Origin: DATMFV01 sp964651005
GTDB lineage: Bacteria; Verrucomicrobiota; Verrucomicrobiia; Chthoniobacterales; Chthoniobacteraceae
Direction: 5' to 3'
Length of the DNA: 41,609 nucleotides
Assembly (NCBI GenBank): GCA_964651005.1
Contig: CAZYVL010000009.1
Location: forward strand, 1 to 41,609
Part shown: piece after piece, positions 15,138 through 23,294 of the stretch
Numbering within the stretch: the first letter of the stretch is position 1
Layout of the letters: each line of letters starts with the position of its first letter
Program-made: the position numbers and the translations under genes
Notes under the pieces: model-generated
Databases searched by the model: none
What the model was told of the DNA's origin: nothing
Seen by the model: only the letters and a program-made list of their open reading frames with translations

Positions 15138-15363
15138 GGCGTGTCTGGGAAGGGAGCTGCGGGGAAGGGACTACGGTATCGGGCGAAACCGGCATGGGCA
15201 ACCCCCTGCCCGTCCCGGCCTCCGCAGGCGTTTTTTCGGGGGGCAATCGCGCGGCCACGATGGCGGGAGAGACGATGTTTGTGCTAGGATAGAGAATCTG
15301 TTCCCCGTTTCCCTCCTCCCATTGATCCGGCTGAACCCCGGCTGAAAAGCCAGAAGTTATACA

Positions 15364-17781
15364 TTGTTTAAATCATGGCATCTCCCCTGCTTTTTGCAGT
15401 CCGTCCGTTTTGTGATTGCTCCGCCAAAAACTGAAAGCGCCCGCCGTTGTTGGGCAGCCCTTCTTCCGGCACGGCAGCGGGAGGAGGGGGGAGCCGCCGC
15501 CCCGCTGGCGAGAGCCGTGGCGCTGGCGGCCCTGGCCGTGCTGCTTGGGCTGGCCTTTCCCGAGTGGCTTCCCGCGCGCCTCCGCGTGGAGCGGGCCGCG
15601 TTCCCCCAGGCCGTGGGTGTGGCCGGGGGCCTTTTTCTGCTGGCGGGCTTTCTCCTTCTCTGCCACCTGCTGGCGCAACGGCGGAACGCGCGTGCCGCCG
15701 CCGCCACCAGCGTCGCCCAACCCGCCCAACCTACCAAGGCAGCGGATGCGCCGTATGCGATGGCTGCCGAGGCGATTCCGCAGATCGTCTGGACGGCGCG
15801 GGCCGACGGGCTGGTCGATTTTTTCAACCAGCGGTGGTTCGATTACACGGGGCTTTCCTTCGAAAAATCGCGCGGCCAGGCGTGGCTCTCCGCGTTCCAT
15901 CCCGATGACGAGGCGCGGTGCAGCCAGGAGTGGCTGCGCTCCATCGCCTCCGGCAGCCGCTACGAGGTGGAGGCGCGGATCGTGCGCAAGGATGGCCTCT
16001 CGCGCTGGCACCTCCTCCGCGCGCTGCCGGTTCTCGACCGCGCCGGGAAGATCGAGAAATGGTTCGGCACCTCCACGGACATCGACGACCAGAAGCGCGC
16101 GGAGGAGACGATGCGCTTCCTTGCCGATGCCAGCACGATCCTCTCCGCCTCGCTCGACGAGATCAGCACGCTCCAGAGCGTGGCCGAGCTGGCGGTGCCG
16201 AAAATCGCGGATCTCTGCACGGTGCATCTCGTCTCCGAAAACGGGCTGCAACTCGCCGCCGTCTCGCACATGGACCCGAAGAAAGTGGAGCTGATGGTGG
16301 AGATCGACCGCCGCTTCCCGCCCGCGGCGGAGCAGACCAAGGGGGTCATCCACGTCATCCGCTCGGGCCTGGCCGAGCTGGCGGGGGAGATCGACGAATG
16401 GCTGCTGGAGGCGATGGCCACCGATGCCTCGCACCGGAAGCTGCTCGATGAACTTGGCCTGCGCTCCACGATGGGCGTGCCGCTGCGGGGGCACCGGGAG
16501 ATTCTCGGCGTCATCACATTCAGTGCGATCGAGTCGGGCCGCCGCTTCACCGTGCGCGATCTCTCGCTGGCCGAGGAGGTGGCGCGCCGGACGGCGCTCG
16601 CCCTCGATAACAACCGGCTGCTCGCCGAGATCACCGCCACGAAAGTGGAGGCCGAGGCGGCCAACGCCGCCAAGGACGAGTTTCTCGCCGTCTTGAGCCA
16701 CGAGCTGCGCACGCCGCTCACGCCGGTGCTGCTCGCCGCCGACGAACTGAGCCACGACCCCGCCGTGCCGAGCGGCGTGCGCGAGCTCATGGAGATGGCG
16801 CGGCGCAACATCGCGCTGGAGGCGCGGCTGATCGACGATCTGCTCGACCTCACGCGCATCCGGCGCGGCAAGCTCCAGCTCCAGAAAGCGCCGACGGACG
16901 CCCACGCGCTTCTCCGGAGCGCGATCGAAATCTGCCGCGCCGACATCGAGAGCAAGCAGCTCTGCGTCGCCCTGGAGCTTCTCGCCTCGCGCTGCCACAT
17001 CCACGCCGACCCCGCGCGGCTCCAGCAGATTTTCTGGAACCTCATCAAGAACGCCGTGAAATTCACCGGCCCCGGCGGCTCGCTCATCTTCCGTTCCCGC
17101 AACGCGGGCGAGGGGCGGATCGAGTTCGAGGTGGAGGACACCGGCGTCGGAATCCACCCGGCGGTGCTCTCGAAAATCTTCAACCCTTTCGAGCAGGGCG
17201 AGAAATCGCGCGACCGGCGTTTCGGCGGCCTCGGCCTCGGGCTGGCGATCACGAAAAACCTCGTGGAAGCGCATGGCGGCCTGATCCATGTGCAGAGCCC
17301 GGGGCCGGATCTCGGCACGAAATTCATGATCGAGTTCGCCACCACGGAACGGGGCAGCCCGCTCCCGGGCGGCGCGGAAGGGGTGTGGCAAAAGACGCCC
17401 ACCCCGGGCGGCCTGCGCATTCTGCTGGTGGAGGATAACAGCGAGACGGGCGCGCTCCTGCGCCGGATTCTCGAACGGCGCGGCCACCGGGTCGATCATG
17501 CCTCGACGATGGGGGCGGCGCTCGACCTCGCCGACCATGCCGCCTACGACGTTCTCCTGAGCGACATCGGCCTGCCCGACGGGAGCGGCCTGAAACTGAT
17601 GGAGACGCTCCGGAAAACGCGCCCGATTCCCGGTATCGCCATGAGCGGCTTCGGCATGGACGACGACCTGCGCCGCAGCCGCGAGGCGGGCTTCGGCGAG
17701 CACCTCATCAAGCCGCTGAGCATCGCCGACCTGGAGGACGCGCTGGGCCGGGTCGCCTCACGGATCGACGGCGAGGCGTGA
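15364..17781 (+). CDS. Hybrid histidine kinase (PAS-GAF-HisKA-HATPase-REC)
   Basis: Up to 805 aa. Order: two N-terminal membrane helices (about 45-70 and 85-105), PAS (130-245, AIPQIVWTARADGLVDFFN), GAF (255-415), HisKA with phospho-His at about 446 (LSHELRTPLTPVLLAADEL), HATPase (N-box NLIKNAVKF; G-boxes EDTGVGI and GGLGLGLAI), and a C-terminal receiver with Asp at about 734 (LLSDIGLPDG) and HLIKPLS. All catalytic residues are present, so phosphorelay is expected. The start is uncertain: TTG 15364 or GTG 15412; no ATG precedes the membrane helices. No partner regulator is adjacent, so the output is unknown. Confidence 0.93.
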   Translation: MFKSWHLPCFLQSVRFVIAPPKTESARRCWAALLPARQREEGGAAAPLARAVALAALAVLLGLAFPEWLPARLRVERAAFPQAVGVAGGLFLLAGFLLLCHLLAQRRNARAAAATSVAQPAQPTKAADAPYAMAAEAIPQIVWTARADGLVDFFNQRWFDYTGLSFEKSRGQAWLSAFHPDDEARCSQEWLRSIASGSRYEVEARIVRKDGLSRWHLLRALPVLDRAGKIEKWFGTSTDIDDQKRAEETMRFLADASTILSASLDEISTLQSVAELAVPKIADLCTVHLVSENGLQLAAVSHMDPKKVELMVEIDRRFPPAAEQTKGVIHVIRSGLAELAGEIDEWLLEAMATDASHRKLLDELGLRSTMGVPLRGHREILGVITFSAIESGRRFTVRDLSLAEEVARRTALALDNNRLLAEITATKVEAEAANAAKDEFLAVLSHELRTPLTPVLLAADELSHDPAVPSGVRELMEMARRNIALEARLIDDLLDLTRIRRGKLQLQKAPTDAHALLRSAIEICRADIESKQLCVALELLASRCHIHADPARLQQIFWNLIKNAVKFTGPGGSLIFRSRNAGEGRIEFEVEDTGVGIHPAVLSKIFNPFEQGEKSRDRRFGGLGLGLAITKNLVEAHGGLIHVQSPGPDLGTKFMIEFATTERGSPLPGGAEGVWQKTPTPGGLRILLVEDNSETGALLRRILERRGHRVDHASTMGAALDLADHAAYDVLLSDIGLPDGSGLKLMETLRKTRPIPGIAMSGFGMDDDLRRSREAGFGEHLIKPLSIADLEDALGRVASRIDGEA

Positions 17782-17788
17782 TTGGTGT

Positions 17789-17807
17789 GAAGGCTTGCCC
17801 GGCCTTC
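17789..17807. terminator. Hairpin between convergent genes
   Basis: GAAGGC (17789-17794) pairs with GCCTTC (17802-17807) in the 40-bp gap between the kinase stop and the lgt stop. There is no clear U-tract, so it is only a candidate bidirectional terminator. Confidence 0.4.
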
Positions 17808-17821
17808 CACGGACCTTTCTC

Positions 17822-18790
17822 TCAGCGCGCCGCGTTGCTCCCGGCGGTTTCCGGCGCGTGCGAGGGCTTGCCGCGCTTCTTCGCCACCAGGATGAAAAGC
17901 AGCCCGATGGCGATCATGAAGAGGGAGAGGAACTGCCCGCGAGAAAGCCCCCAGACAAGCGGGATGCCCGCGTCCGGCTCGCGAAAGACCTCCCCGACGA
18001 TCCGCACGACGGCGTAGAGGAGAAAGAACATCCCCGTCACCACCCCTTCGGCGGGGCGCGTGCGCGTGCGCACGATCCAGAGCAGCGTAAAGAGAAGCGC
18101 GCCTTCGAGCAGCGCCTCGTAAATCTGCGAGGGGTGGCGCGGCGTGAGCAGGCCCGCCAGAATCTCCCGCACCGGCTCGCTCTGGCGCGATGCCTCGACG
18201 ATGGCGGAGGCGCTCGTCAGCGAAGGGTCGATCTTCGTCGCGCACTCCAGCGCCGCGCGGCTGGCGAGCGCGCTGTTTTCATAAAGCTCCTTGGGGAACT
18301 GCATTGCCCACGGGACCGACGTGGCCCGGCCATACAGCTCGCCGTTGATGAAGTTGGCGAGACGGCCAAAGAAGAGGCCGATCGGCGCGGCGACCACGAG
18401 GTTGTCCCCCAGGCCGAGCCAGGAGACCTTGTGGCGGCGCGAGTACCAGTAGGTGAAGAGGATGATGCCGAGAATGCCGCCGTGGCTGGCCATCCCCCCG
18501 TCCCAGACGCGGAAAAACCGGAGCGGATCGCCCAGAAAACCGGCAAAATCGTAAAAGAGCAGATACCCGAGCCGCCCCCCCAGCAACACGCCCCAGAACG
18601 CCGCGCCGAAGATAAAATCGCCAACCTGCGCGGGGGCGACCTCGGAATAGCCGCGCCGGGAAAACCAGAGCAGAAGCCGGTAAGCGGCCAGAAAGCCGAG
18701 CACGTACGCCAGGCCGTACCAGCGGATCCCAAACTCGCCACTGAAACGGATCAGAAACGGGTTCAGGTGATGAACGTAGTAGCCGGTCAT
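17822..18790 (-). CDS. lgt: Prolipoprotein diacylglyceryl transferase
   Basis: Integral membrane enzyme that transfers diacylglycerol from phosphatidylglycerol to the lipobox cysteine of prolipoproteins. The 322-aa product carries the Lgt signature GRLANFINGELYGR, the active-site region WDGGMASHGGILG, the RHPSQIYEALLEG motif and about seven membrane helices. ATG 18790 gives the usual short start before the first helix. Compared with typical Lgt there is an insertion of about 45 residues between VPWAMQFP and RHPSQIYEA. It is hydrophilic and contains a cysteine; in most Lgts this link is about ten residues. It lies downstream of sufT in the same direction (94 bp). Confidence 0.95.
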   Translation of the reverse strand: MTGYYVHHLNPFLIRFSGEFGIRWYGLAYVLGFLAAYRLLLWFSRRGYSEVAPAQVGDFIFGAAFWGVLLGGRLGYLLFYDFAGFLGDPLRFFRVWDGGMASHGGILGIILFTYWYSRRHKVSWLGLGDNLVVAAPIGLFFGRLANFINGELYGRATSVPWAMQFPKELYENSALASRAALECATKIDPSLTSASAIVEASRQSEPVREILAGLLTPRHPSQIYEALLEGALLFTLLWIVRTRTRPAEGVVTGMFFLLYAVVRIVGEVFREPDAGIPLVWGLSRGQFLSLFMIAIGLLFILVAKKRGKPSHAPETAGSNAAR

Positions 18791-18884
18791 ATCAGGGCAA
18801 AGCCTTCCGACACGGGGGACGGGCAACCCCGAAGGCCGGGCCTGCCCGCTTGGCGTCGTTTCTGGCCTGGATGCGCGAGATTGC

Positions 18885-19424
18885 CTAGATCAGCCCGAGC
18901 TTCATCTTCCCCACCTCGCTGATCATCGACTGATTCCACGGCGGGTCCCAGACCAGTTCCACTTCCGCCTCGTCCACGCCAGCGATGCCTTCCAGTTTGC
19001 TCTTCGCCTCTGCCGCGAGGGTCGGCCCCATGCCGCAGCCGGGGGCGGTGAGCGTCATCTTCACGAGCACCCGCGCGCCCTGGCTCTCGCGGCGCTCGAT
19101 GGCGCAGTCGTAGACCAGGCCGAGATCGACGATGTTGACGGGGATTTCCGGGTCGTAGCAGGTCTTGAGCTGATCCCAGACCGCCTTGTCGTCCACCTCC
19201 CCGGCTCCCTCCGTCGTGGCCGGGGCCGTGGGGCGTTCAAAGCCGAGCGCGTCGGCGTTGGCATCGGTGATGCGGACGAGAAAGCCGGTGTCGGTGGCGA
19301 CGGTATAGCTTCCTCCGAGCGATTGGGTCACGACCACCCGGGAGCCTTTCGGCAGGGTGATGGTGTTGCCCTGTGGAATGCGAACAGCGTCGCAGTCGCG
19401 GGTCAGTTCAATTTCCTGGTGCAT
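18885..19424 (-). CDS. sufT: SufT-type iron-sulfur assembly protein (MIP18/PaaD family)
   Basis: A 179-aa protein with the bacterial SufT layout. The first 65 residues form a small beta-rich domain (PQGNTITLPKGSRVVVTQSL). After a linker comes the MIP18/DUF59 domain (DPEIPVNIVDLGLVYDC) with the key cysteine at about residue 130 in LTAPGCGMGP and the closing VELVWDPPWNQSMIS. SufT helps mature iron-sulfur proteins in the cytosol. It follows the IscU-like gene by 33 bp, supporting a shared operon. The core sufBCDS genes are not in the window. Confidence 0.9.
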   Translation of the reverse strand: MHQEIELTRDCDAVRIPQGNTITLPKGSRVVVTQSLGGSYTVATDTGFLVRITDANADALGFERPTAPATTEGAGEVDDKAVWDQLKTCYDPEIPVNIVDLGLVYDCAIERRESQGARVLVKMTLTAPGCGMGPTLAAEAKSKLEGIAGVDEAEVELVWDPPWNQSMISEVGKMKLGLI

Positions 19425-19457
19425 GGGTCAAAGGGTTCGGGGACTTTCAAAAAAATC

Positions 19458-19964
19458 TCAGCTTCCGCGCGGTTTGAGGACCACCCGGGCCTTGGCTCCC
19501 CCGGGAGCGGCGGCGGTTCCGGCCTGGAGCTGGTCGAGCAGGGTGGGCGCGGCAGGCGCGGTGGCAGGGGTCGGAGCGGTCGGTTCCGCCGGAGCGCCTG
19601 TCAAGGCCGAGCGGAGCGCCCCTTCCACCAACTGGGCGCAGTGAATCTTCATCGGCGGGAGCGCGCCGAGCGGGGCGGCCAGTTCCCGGCCCGAGAGCGC
19701 GAGCGCCTCTTCAGCGGTTTTCCCGGAGATCAGCTCCGTCGCCACGCTGGCGACGGCAATGGCCGTCTCGCAGCCGAAGCTCTGGAACGTCGCCCGGTCG
19801 ATCACCTTGCGCCCCTCTTTTTCCGTGAACTTGACCCACATCCGCAGCATGTCGCCGCAATCCGCGCTTCCGGCGGTGCCAACGGCGTCGGCCTCCTTCA
19901 TCTCCCCGAGGTTGCGGGGATTGGCGATCGCTTCCTGGATGCGCTGTTGCAGATCATCGCTCAT
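19458..19964 (-). CDS. IscU/NifU-type iron-sulfur scaffold
   Basis: A 168-aa protein whose first 125 residues align by eye with IscU/SufU scaffolds. Three ligand cysteines appear in the expected contexts: C36 (GSADCGDMLRMWVKF), C65 (QSFGCETAIAVASVATELI) and C109 (PPMKIHCAQLVEGAL). They would hold a transient Fe-S cluster. The IscU LPPVK chaperone motif appears as LPPMK. The last 40 residues are a low-complexity Ala/Pro/Thr tail not typical of the family. ATG 19964 was chosen because it precedes the conserved first helix. It is transcribed with sufT and possibly lgt. Confidence 0.87.
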   Translation of the reverse strand: MSDDLQQRIQEAIANPRNLGEMKEADAVGTAGSADCGDMLRMWVKFTEKEGRKVIDRATFQSFGCETAIAVASVATELISGKTAEEALALSGRELAAPLGALPPMKIHCAQLVEGALRSALTGAPAEPTAPTPATAPAAPTLLDQLQAGTAAAPGGAKARVVLKPRGS

Positions 19965-20048
19965 GGCTGCGTCCAAAATGAACCAGAAACGCCCCGTGGG
20001 CAACTTCGGAAAACAGGAATCCGGCTCCGGCCCAGGCAACCCGGCGCT

Positions 20049-20333
20049 CTATGGCCCCTGCCGCCCGCCTGGGGCATGGCGGGAGCGCGGCCCACGCAGG
20101 AACCGGAAGATGAGCAAGAGCACCACCGCCCCGATCACCGAGGCGATGAAGCCCGCCGGTTGATCGGGCTGGTACCAGCCGAGCGCCCGCCCGATGAGCG
20201 CCGCGATGAGGCCGCCCGCGATGCCGAGCAGGGCCGTCGCGATGCAGCCGCTCGGGTCCCGGCCCGGAGTGAGGAGCTTGGCGATCAGACCGACGAAGAA
20301 CCCGATGATAATGGCCCAAATCCAGATCATCAT
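20049..20333 (-). CDS. GlsB/YeaQ/YmgE family small membrane protein
   Basis: A 94-aa protein with three hydrophobic segments: MIWIWAIIIGFFVGLIAKLL, a central glycine-rich GCIATALLGIAGGLIAALIG, and a final FIASVIGAVVLLLIFRFL. This matches the 'transglycosylase-associated' GlsB/YeaQ family, which is stress-linked but of unknown activity despite its name. Two adjacent ATG codons (20333 and 20330) are possible starts. It is divergent from the small membrane-protein gene at 20417, with an 83-bp shared upstream region. Confidence 0.88.
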   Translation of the reverse strand: MMIWIWAIIIGFFVGLIAKLLTPGRDPSGCIATALLGIAGGLIAALIGRALGWYQPDQPAGFIASVIGAVVLLLIFRFLRGPRSRHAPGGRQGP

Positions 20334-20416
20334 AGCATTGAGGGATCGTCCCCGGAGCCTCCGCCGTCCGTAGAAAAACCACGGCCACCCCTCTCCGCCG
20401 CGCCGAAGCGAGGGTA

Positions 20417-20677
20417 ATGAAAGCAACACAAGAATCTCCGTTGCGGGAGCAATACGGGAAGAACGAAGGAGGGGTGCTCACCCACGCCCTGGAACAGCAG
20501 AGGGTCGTCCCGACGGACGCGTTTCTCTGGGCGGCGGGCGGCTCGATCCTTGGGGCGCTACTGCTCGCCCTGACGGGACGCAAGCATGCGAGCCTTTTTG
20601 TGGGGCAATGGGCGCCGACGCTTCTGCTCGTAGCCCTCTACCACAAGCTGGTGAAGAGCGTCGGCTCCGCCGAATAG
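20417..20677 (+). CDS. Small two-helix membrane protein, unknown
   Basis: An 86-aa protein I do not recognise. The first 33 residues are hydrophilic; two hydrophobic segments follow (AFLWAAGGSILGALLLALTG and FVGQWAPTLLLVALYHKL), so the protein probably forms a helical hairpin in the inner membrane. GAGG lies about 5 nt before the ATG, one of the clearer Shine-Dalgarno sites here. It is divergent from the GlsB-like gene and convergent with the HEAT-like gene. Similar short proteins are common in stress-related membrane loci, but no function can be assigned. Confidence 0.7.
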   Translation: MKATQESPLREQYGKNEGGVLTHALEQQRVVPTDAFLWAAGGSILGALLLALTGRKHASLFVGQWAPTLLLVALYHKLVKSVGSAE

Positions 20678-20687
20678 TTCTCTCCGC

Positions 20688-21923
20688 TCATTTGCCGCCG
20701 GGCTTCGCCGCGCCGCTGGTGGCGAACCGGAAGGCCACGGGCGGGATGTCCGAGGCGTTCCGGTCCAGGGTCGCCTGCAAGTAACGCGCGGCGTCGTGGG
20801 CCGCCTTGGCGAGTTCCGCCTCGTTCCGCAGTTCGGTTTCCAGGGCGTGGAGCGAGGTGAGCGCCTCCGGCTGCCCGGTTTCCGCCAGCGCCTCGATCGC
20901 CACGCGCCGGAAGATCGGGTTCGTACGCCGTTCGCGCGCCCAGGCGGGGAGCATCGAGAGGGCCACGTCCGGGAAGTACCGCGCGATGCCGTGCAGCGCG
21001 TAATGCCGCGTCCCCGGCTCGCCCTGGAGCAGCTCGTGCTTCCAGTAGGCCCATTCGTTTTCCGGCTTGATGCCGTAGTATTCCATCGCCGCCGCGTGGG
21101 CGAGCGGGTCGATCATCGCTTCGATCCGGGTTTGCGGATCGACGGTGATGGCGAGCTGCTCGTCGGGGATGCCGAGCTGCCGCAGCACGATCAACGCCCC
21201 CACCAGATCGACCACCTCCACCTTGAACGCCGCCGTGTTCCAGAGCGCCGGGAGATCGCCGCCCGGCCCGGTGAACTTCGCGAACGCGCTGGCGGGGAGA
21301 TTTTCAAGGATCGCCAGCGCGGCGGTCTGCGCGGCGGGGAGGGAGACTTCCGGGTGATCCCCCAGGTAGCGCAGCAGCCCCTGGAGCTTCTCGGGCGAGA
21401 CGGCGGCGAGCGCGAACGCGCCATCCTCCACCTGGTTGGTGGAGGCGGTGGCGAGCGTGCCGAGCGTTTCCAGCCGCGTTTCGCCGGGGGCGAAGTCGAG
21501 AATCCGCGCCCTCGGGACGATCACCTTCCCCCGGGTGCCCTCGAACGCCTGCCCTGCCGGGATGGAGAGCCGCACCGGCTGCGCGGAGCGGTTGACGATC
21601 ACCATGCGAAGCTGGTCGCGCGCGTTCCCCCGGAACTCCGCGCTCACGGCCCCATCCTCCAGCGCGTAGGCGAGGTCGGCGGTCAGGCGCTCCCCGGCGG
21701 GGACGGCGGAGAGGTCCGTGGGCGGCGACGGGGCGGCCTCGGCCTCCGGGCCGGGAGTGGCGGGATGCGAAGGGGTGGGTGAAGCGGCGGCTACGGAAGC
21801 GGCGACCGGAGGCGGAAGCGGCGCGGGGTGGTCGGCAACCGGCATACCCCGGAGAAACCATCCCGCCAGGCCGCCCGCGCAGAGGATGGCGGCGAAGCGG
21901 AGGGACGAAAGGGTGCGGTTCAT
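20688..21923 (-). CDS. Exported or membrane-anchored HEAT-repeat-like protein, unknown
   Basis: A 411-aa protein. An N-terminal hydrophobic segment (LRFAAILCAGGLAGWFLRG) acts as a signal or anchor, followed by a Pro/Ala-rich linker (residues 30-75). A beta-rich segment (VIVNRSAQPVRLSIPAGQAF) resembles a small immunoglobulin-like domain. The C-terminal half is helical with paired-helix repeats such as HYALHGIARYFPDVALSML and RRVAIEALAETGQPEALTSL, the HEAT-like pattern. It is probably a periplasmic scaffold; no catalytic motif was seen. A plausible promoter lies at 21978-22006. Confidence 0.75.
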   Translation of the reverse strand: MNRTLSSLRFAAILCAGGLAGWFLRGMPVADHPAPLPPPVAASVAAASPTPSHPATPGPEAEAAPSPPTDLSAVPAGERLTADLAYALEDGAVSAEFRGNARDQLRMVIVNRSAQPVRLSIPAGQAFEGTRGKVIVPRARILDFAPGETRLETLGTLATASTNQVEDGAFALAAVSPEKLQGLLRYLGDHPEVSLPAAQTAALAILENLPASAFAKFTGPGGDLPALWNTAAFKVEVVDLVGALIVLRQLGIPDEQLAITVDPQTRIEAMIDPLAHAAAMEYYGIKPENEWAYWKHELLQGEPGTRHYALHGIARYFPDVALSMLPAWARERRTNPIFRRVAIEALAETGQPEALTSLHALETELRNEAELAKAAHDAARYLQATLDRNASDIPPVAFRFATSGAAKPGGK

Positions 21924-21977
21924 GGGATGGCGGCCAGGAGAGGAGGCTTCAATCGTGCGAGATATTACGGAATCCGC

Positions 21978-22006
21978 TTATACTGCAAATCCCGTGCCGT
22001 GGGAAG
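21978..22006 (-). promoter_or_regulatory. Candidate promoter of the HEAT-like gene
   Basis: On the minus strand TTCCCA (22006-22001), 17-bp spacer, TATAAG (21983-21978), 5/6 match to the -10 consensus. The predicted transcript starts near 21971, about 48 nt before the gene. Confidence 0.4.
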
Positions 22007-22042
22007 CCCGTTTGGGGGCAGTCGGGGGGAAGCCGCGCCGCC

Positions 22043-22324
22043 CTATTTCGCCTCGGCGCGCACCCGCTCCTTCTTGCTCTCGCACTCCTCCCGGATGCGC
22101 CGCGCTTCCGCCGCGAGCTGTTTTTCGATGGCGGCCACTTCGTCGATCTGCCCGGCGGCGCGCGCCTTGGCGATCTGTTCGCCCAGGAACACCTCCTTCT
22201 CGGCGAGGCGCGCCCGCGCGACGCTTTCGATCTCGGCAATCTCCGTTTTCTGCGCTTCGGTCAGCTTTTGGGTGGGGGCCTGTTTTTCCAGACGTTCCAG
22301 AGCCAGTTCGTACGCGGATTTCAT
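22043..22324 (-). CDS. Short coiled-coil protein, unknown
   Basis: A 93-aa protein, highly charged and Ala/Glu/Lys/Arg-rich, predicted by eye to be one continuous helix or coiled coil (KLTEAQKTEIAEIESVARAR, then IEKQLAAEARRIREECESKK). No signal peptide or membrane segment. It lies 32 bp after the dehydrogenase gene in the same direction, so probably shares its transcript. No family recognised. Confidence 0.65.
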   Translation of the reverse strand: MKSAYELALERLEKQAPTQKLTEAQKTEIAEIESVARARLAEKEVFLGEQIAKARAAGQIDEVAAIEKQLAAEARRIREECESKKERVRAEAK

Positions 22325-22356
22325 GGTGGTGATGTTCCCTCCCCGCCGCCCGGCGA

Positions 22357-23274
22357 TCAACCGCGTTTTCCCGGTTCGCCCGGTTCGCCTCGGCCCGGGA
22401 AGGTCAGCTCCGCGATGCCGGATTTGTCCAGCCCGCCCAGCCCGCGCCCGATCATCTCGTCGTACTGCGCCTTGGTCGCGACGGCAAGGGGGAGGCCCAG
22501 GCCGCTCTCCCTCGCCAGCGCCAGCGCGATGCCGGAGTCCTTGGCGGCATGGGCTGCGGAGAAAAAGCAGGCGTGGTCGCGGTTCTGCATATCCTCGCCG
22601 TCGGTTTGCAACACGCGGGAGGCGGCCCCGGTCTGCGCGAAGACCTCCCGCAGCATCGCCACGTCGAGCCCGAGCGCGGCTCCAAGCCCGAGCCCTTCGG
22701 CCAGCCCCGCCGTGTTGATGTTCATGACGAGGTTGACCAGCGCCTTGACCTTGGCTGCCGAACCCGCCGGGCCGATGTACCGGATCGACGCGGCGAGATC
22801 GCGCAAGACCGGCTCGGCCCGGTGAAACGCCGCTTCGCTGCCGCCGCACATCAGGTAGAGCGTCCCTTCGCGCGCCTGCGGGATGCTGGAAGCCATGCAC
22901 GCCTCGATCGACTGCGCCCCGGCCTCCGCCGCCCGCCGCTCGATCTCGATGTGGAGCGCCGGGGAAACCGTCGCGCAGTTGATGAAAAGCCGGCCCGCCG
23001 CGCCGCGCAGCAGCGAATCGCCTGCGTCGAGAGGCGCGAAGATCGCCTCCATCGCGGCGTCATCGGTCACCACCGTGAAGAGAAGATCGGCCCCGGCGGT
23101 CACTTCCGCGAGCGTTGCGGGGGCGGCTGCCCCGATTTCCTGCGCGAGCGCGTTGGCCGCCTCCCGCGAGGTGTCGTAAACCGCCGTGACGGCGTGTCCG
23201 CGTTCCCGGAGGCGGCGCGCCATGTTCGCGCCCATCCGGCCGACTCCAACAAAAGCGATGCGTGGTGAGGACAT
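22357..23274 (-). CDS. 3-hydroxyisobutyrate dehydrogenase-family reductase
   Basis: A 305-aa NAD(P)-dependent beta-hydroxyacid dehydrogenase. It shows the start FVGVGRMGANMARRLRERGH (Rossmann loop), the substrate-binding position SSIPQAREGTLYLMCGGSEA (usually SGG here), the catalytic lysine region GSAAKVKALVNLVMNINTAG, and the later KDSGIALALARESGLGLPLA. Members act on 3-hydroxyisobutyrate, tartronate semialdehyde, 6-phosphogluconate-like acids or succinic semialdehyde; the substrate is not resolvable here. The usual 'DAPVSGG' active-site segment is replaced by 'EACMASSIP', which may change specificity. It lies 20 bp downstream of the MBL-fold gene in the same direction. ATG 23274. Confidence 0.88.
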   Translation of the reverse strand: MSSPRIAFVGVGRMGANMARRLRERGHAVTAVYDTSREAANALAQEIGAAAPATLAEVTAGADLLFTVVTDDAAMEAIFAPLDAGDSLLRGAAGRLFINCATVSPALHIEIERRAAEAGAQSIEACMASSIPQAREGTLYLMCGGSEAAFHRAEPVLRDLAASIRYIGPAGSAAKVKALVNLVMNINTAGLAEGLGLGAALGLDVAMLREVFAQTGAASRVLQTDGEDMQNRDHACFFSAAHAAKDSGIALALARESGLGLPLAVATKAQYDEMIGRGLGGLDKSGIAELTFPGRGEPGEPGKRG

Positions 23275-23294
23275 AAAGCGTGCGGGATGCTGGG

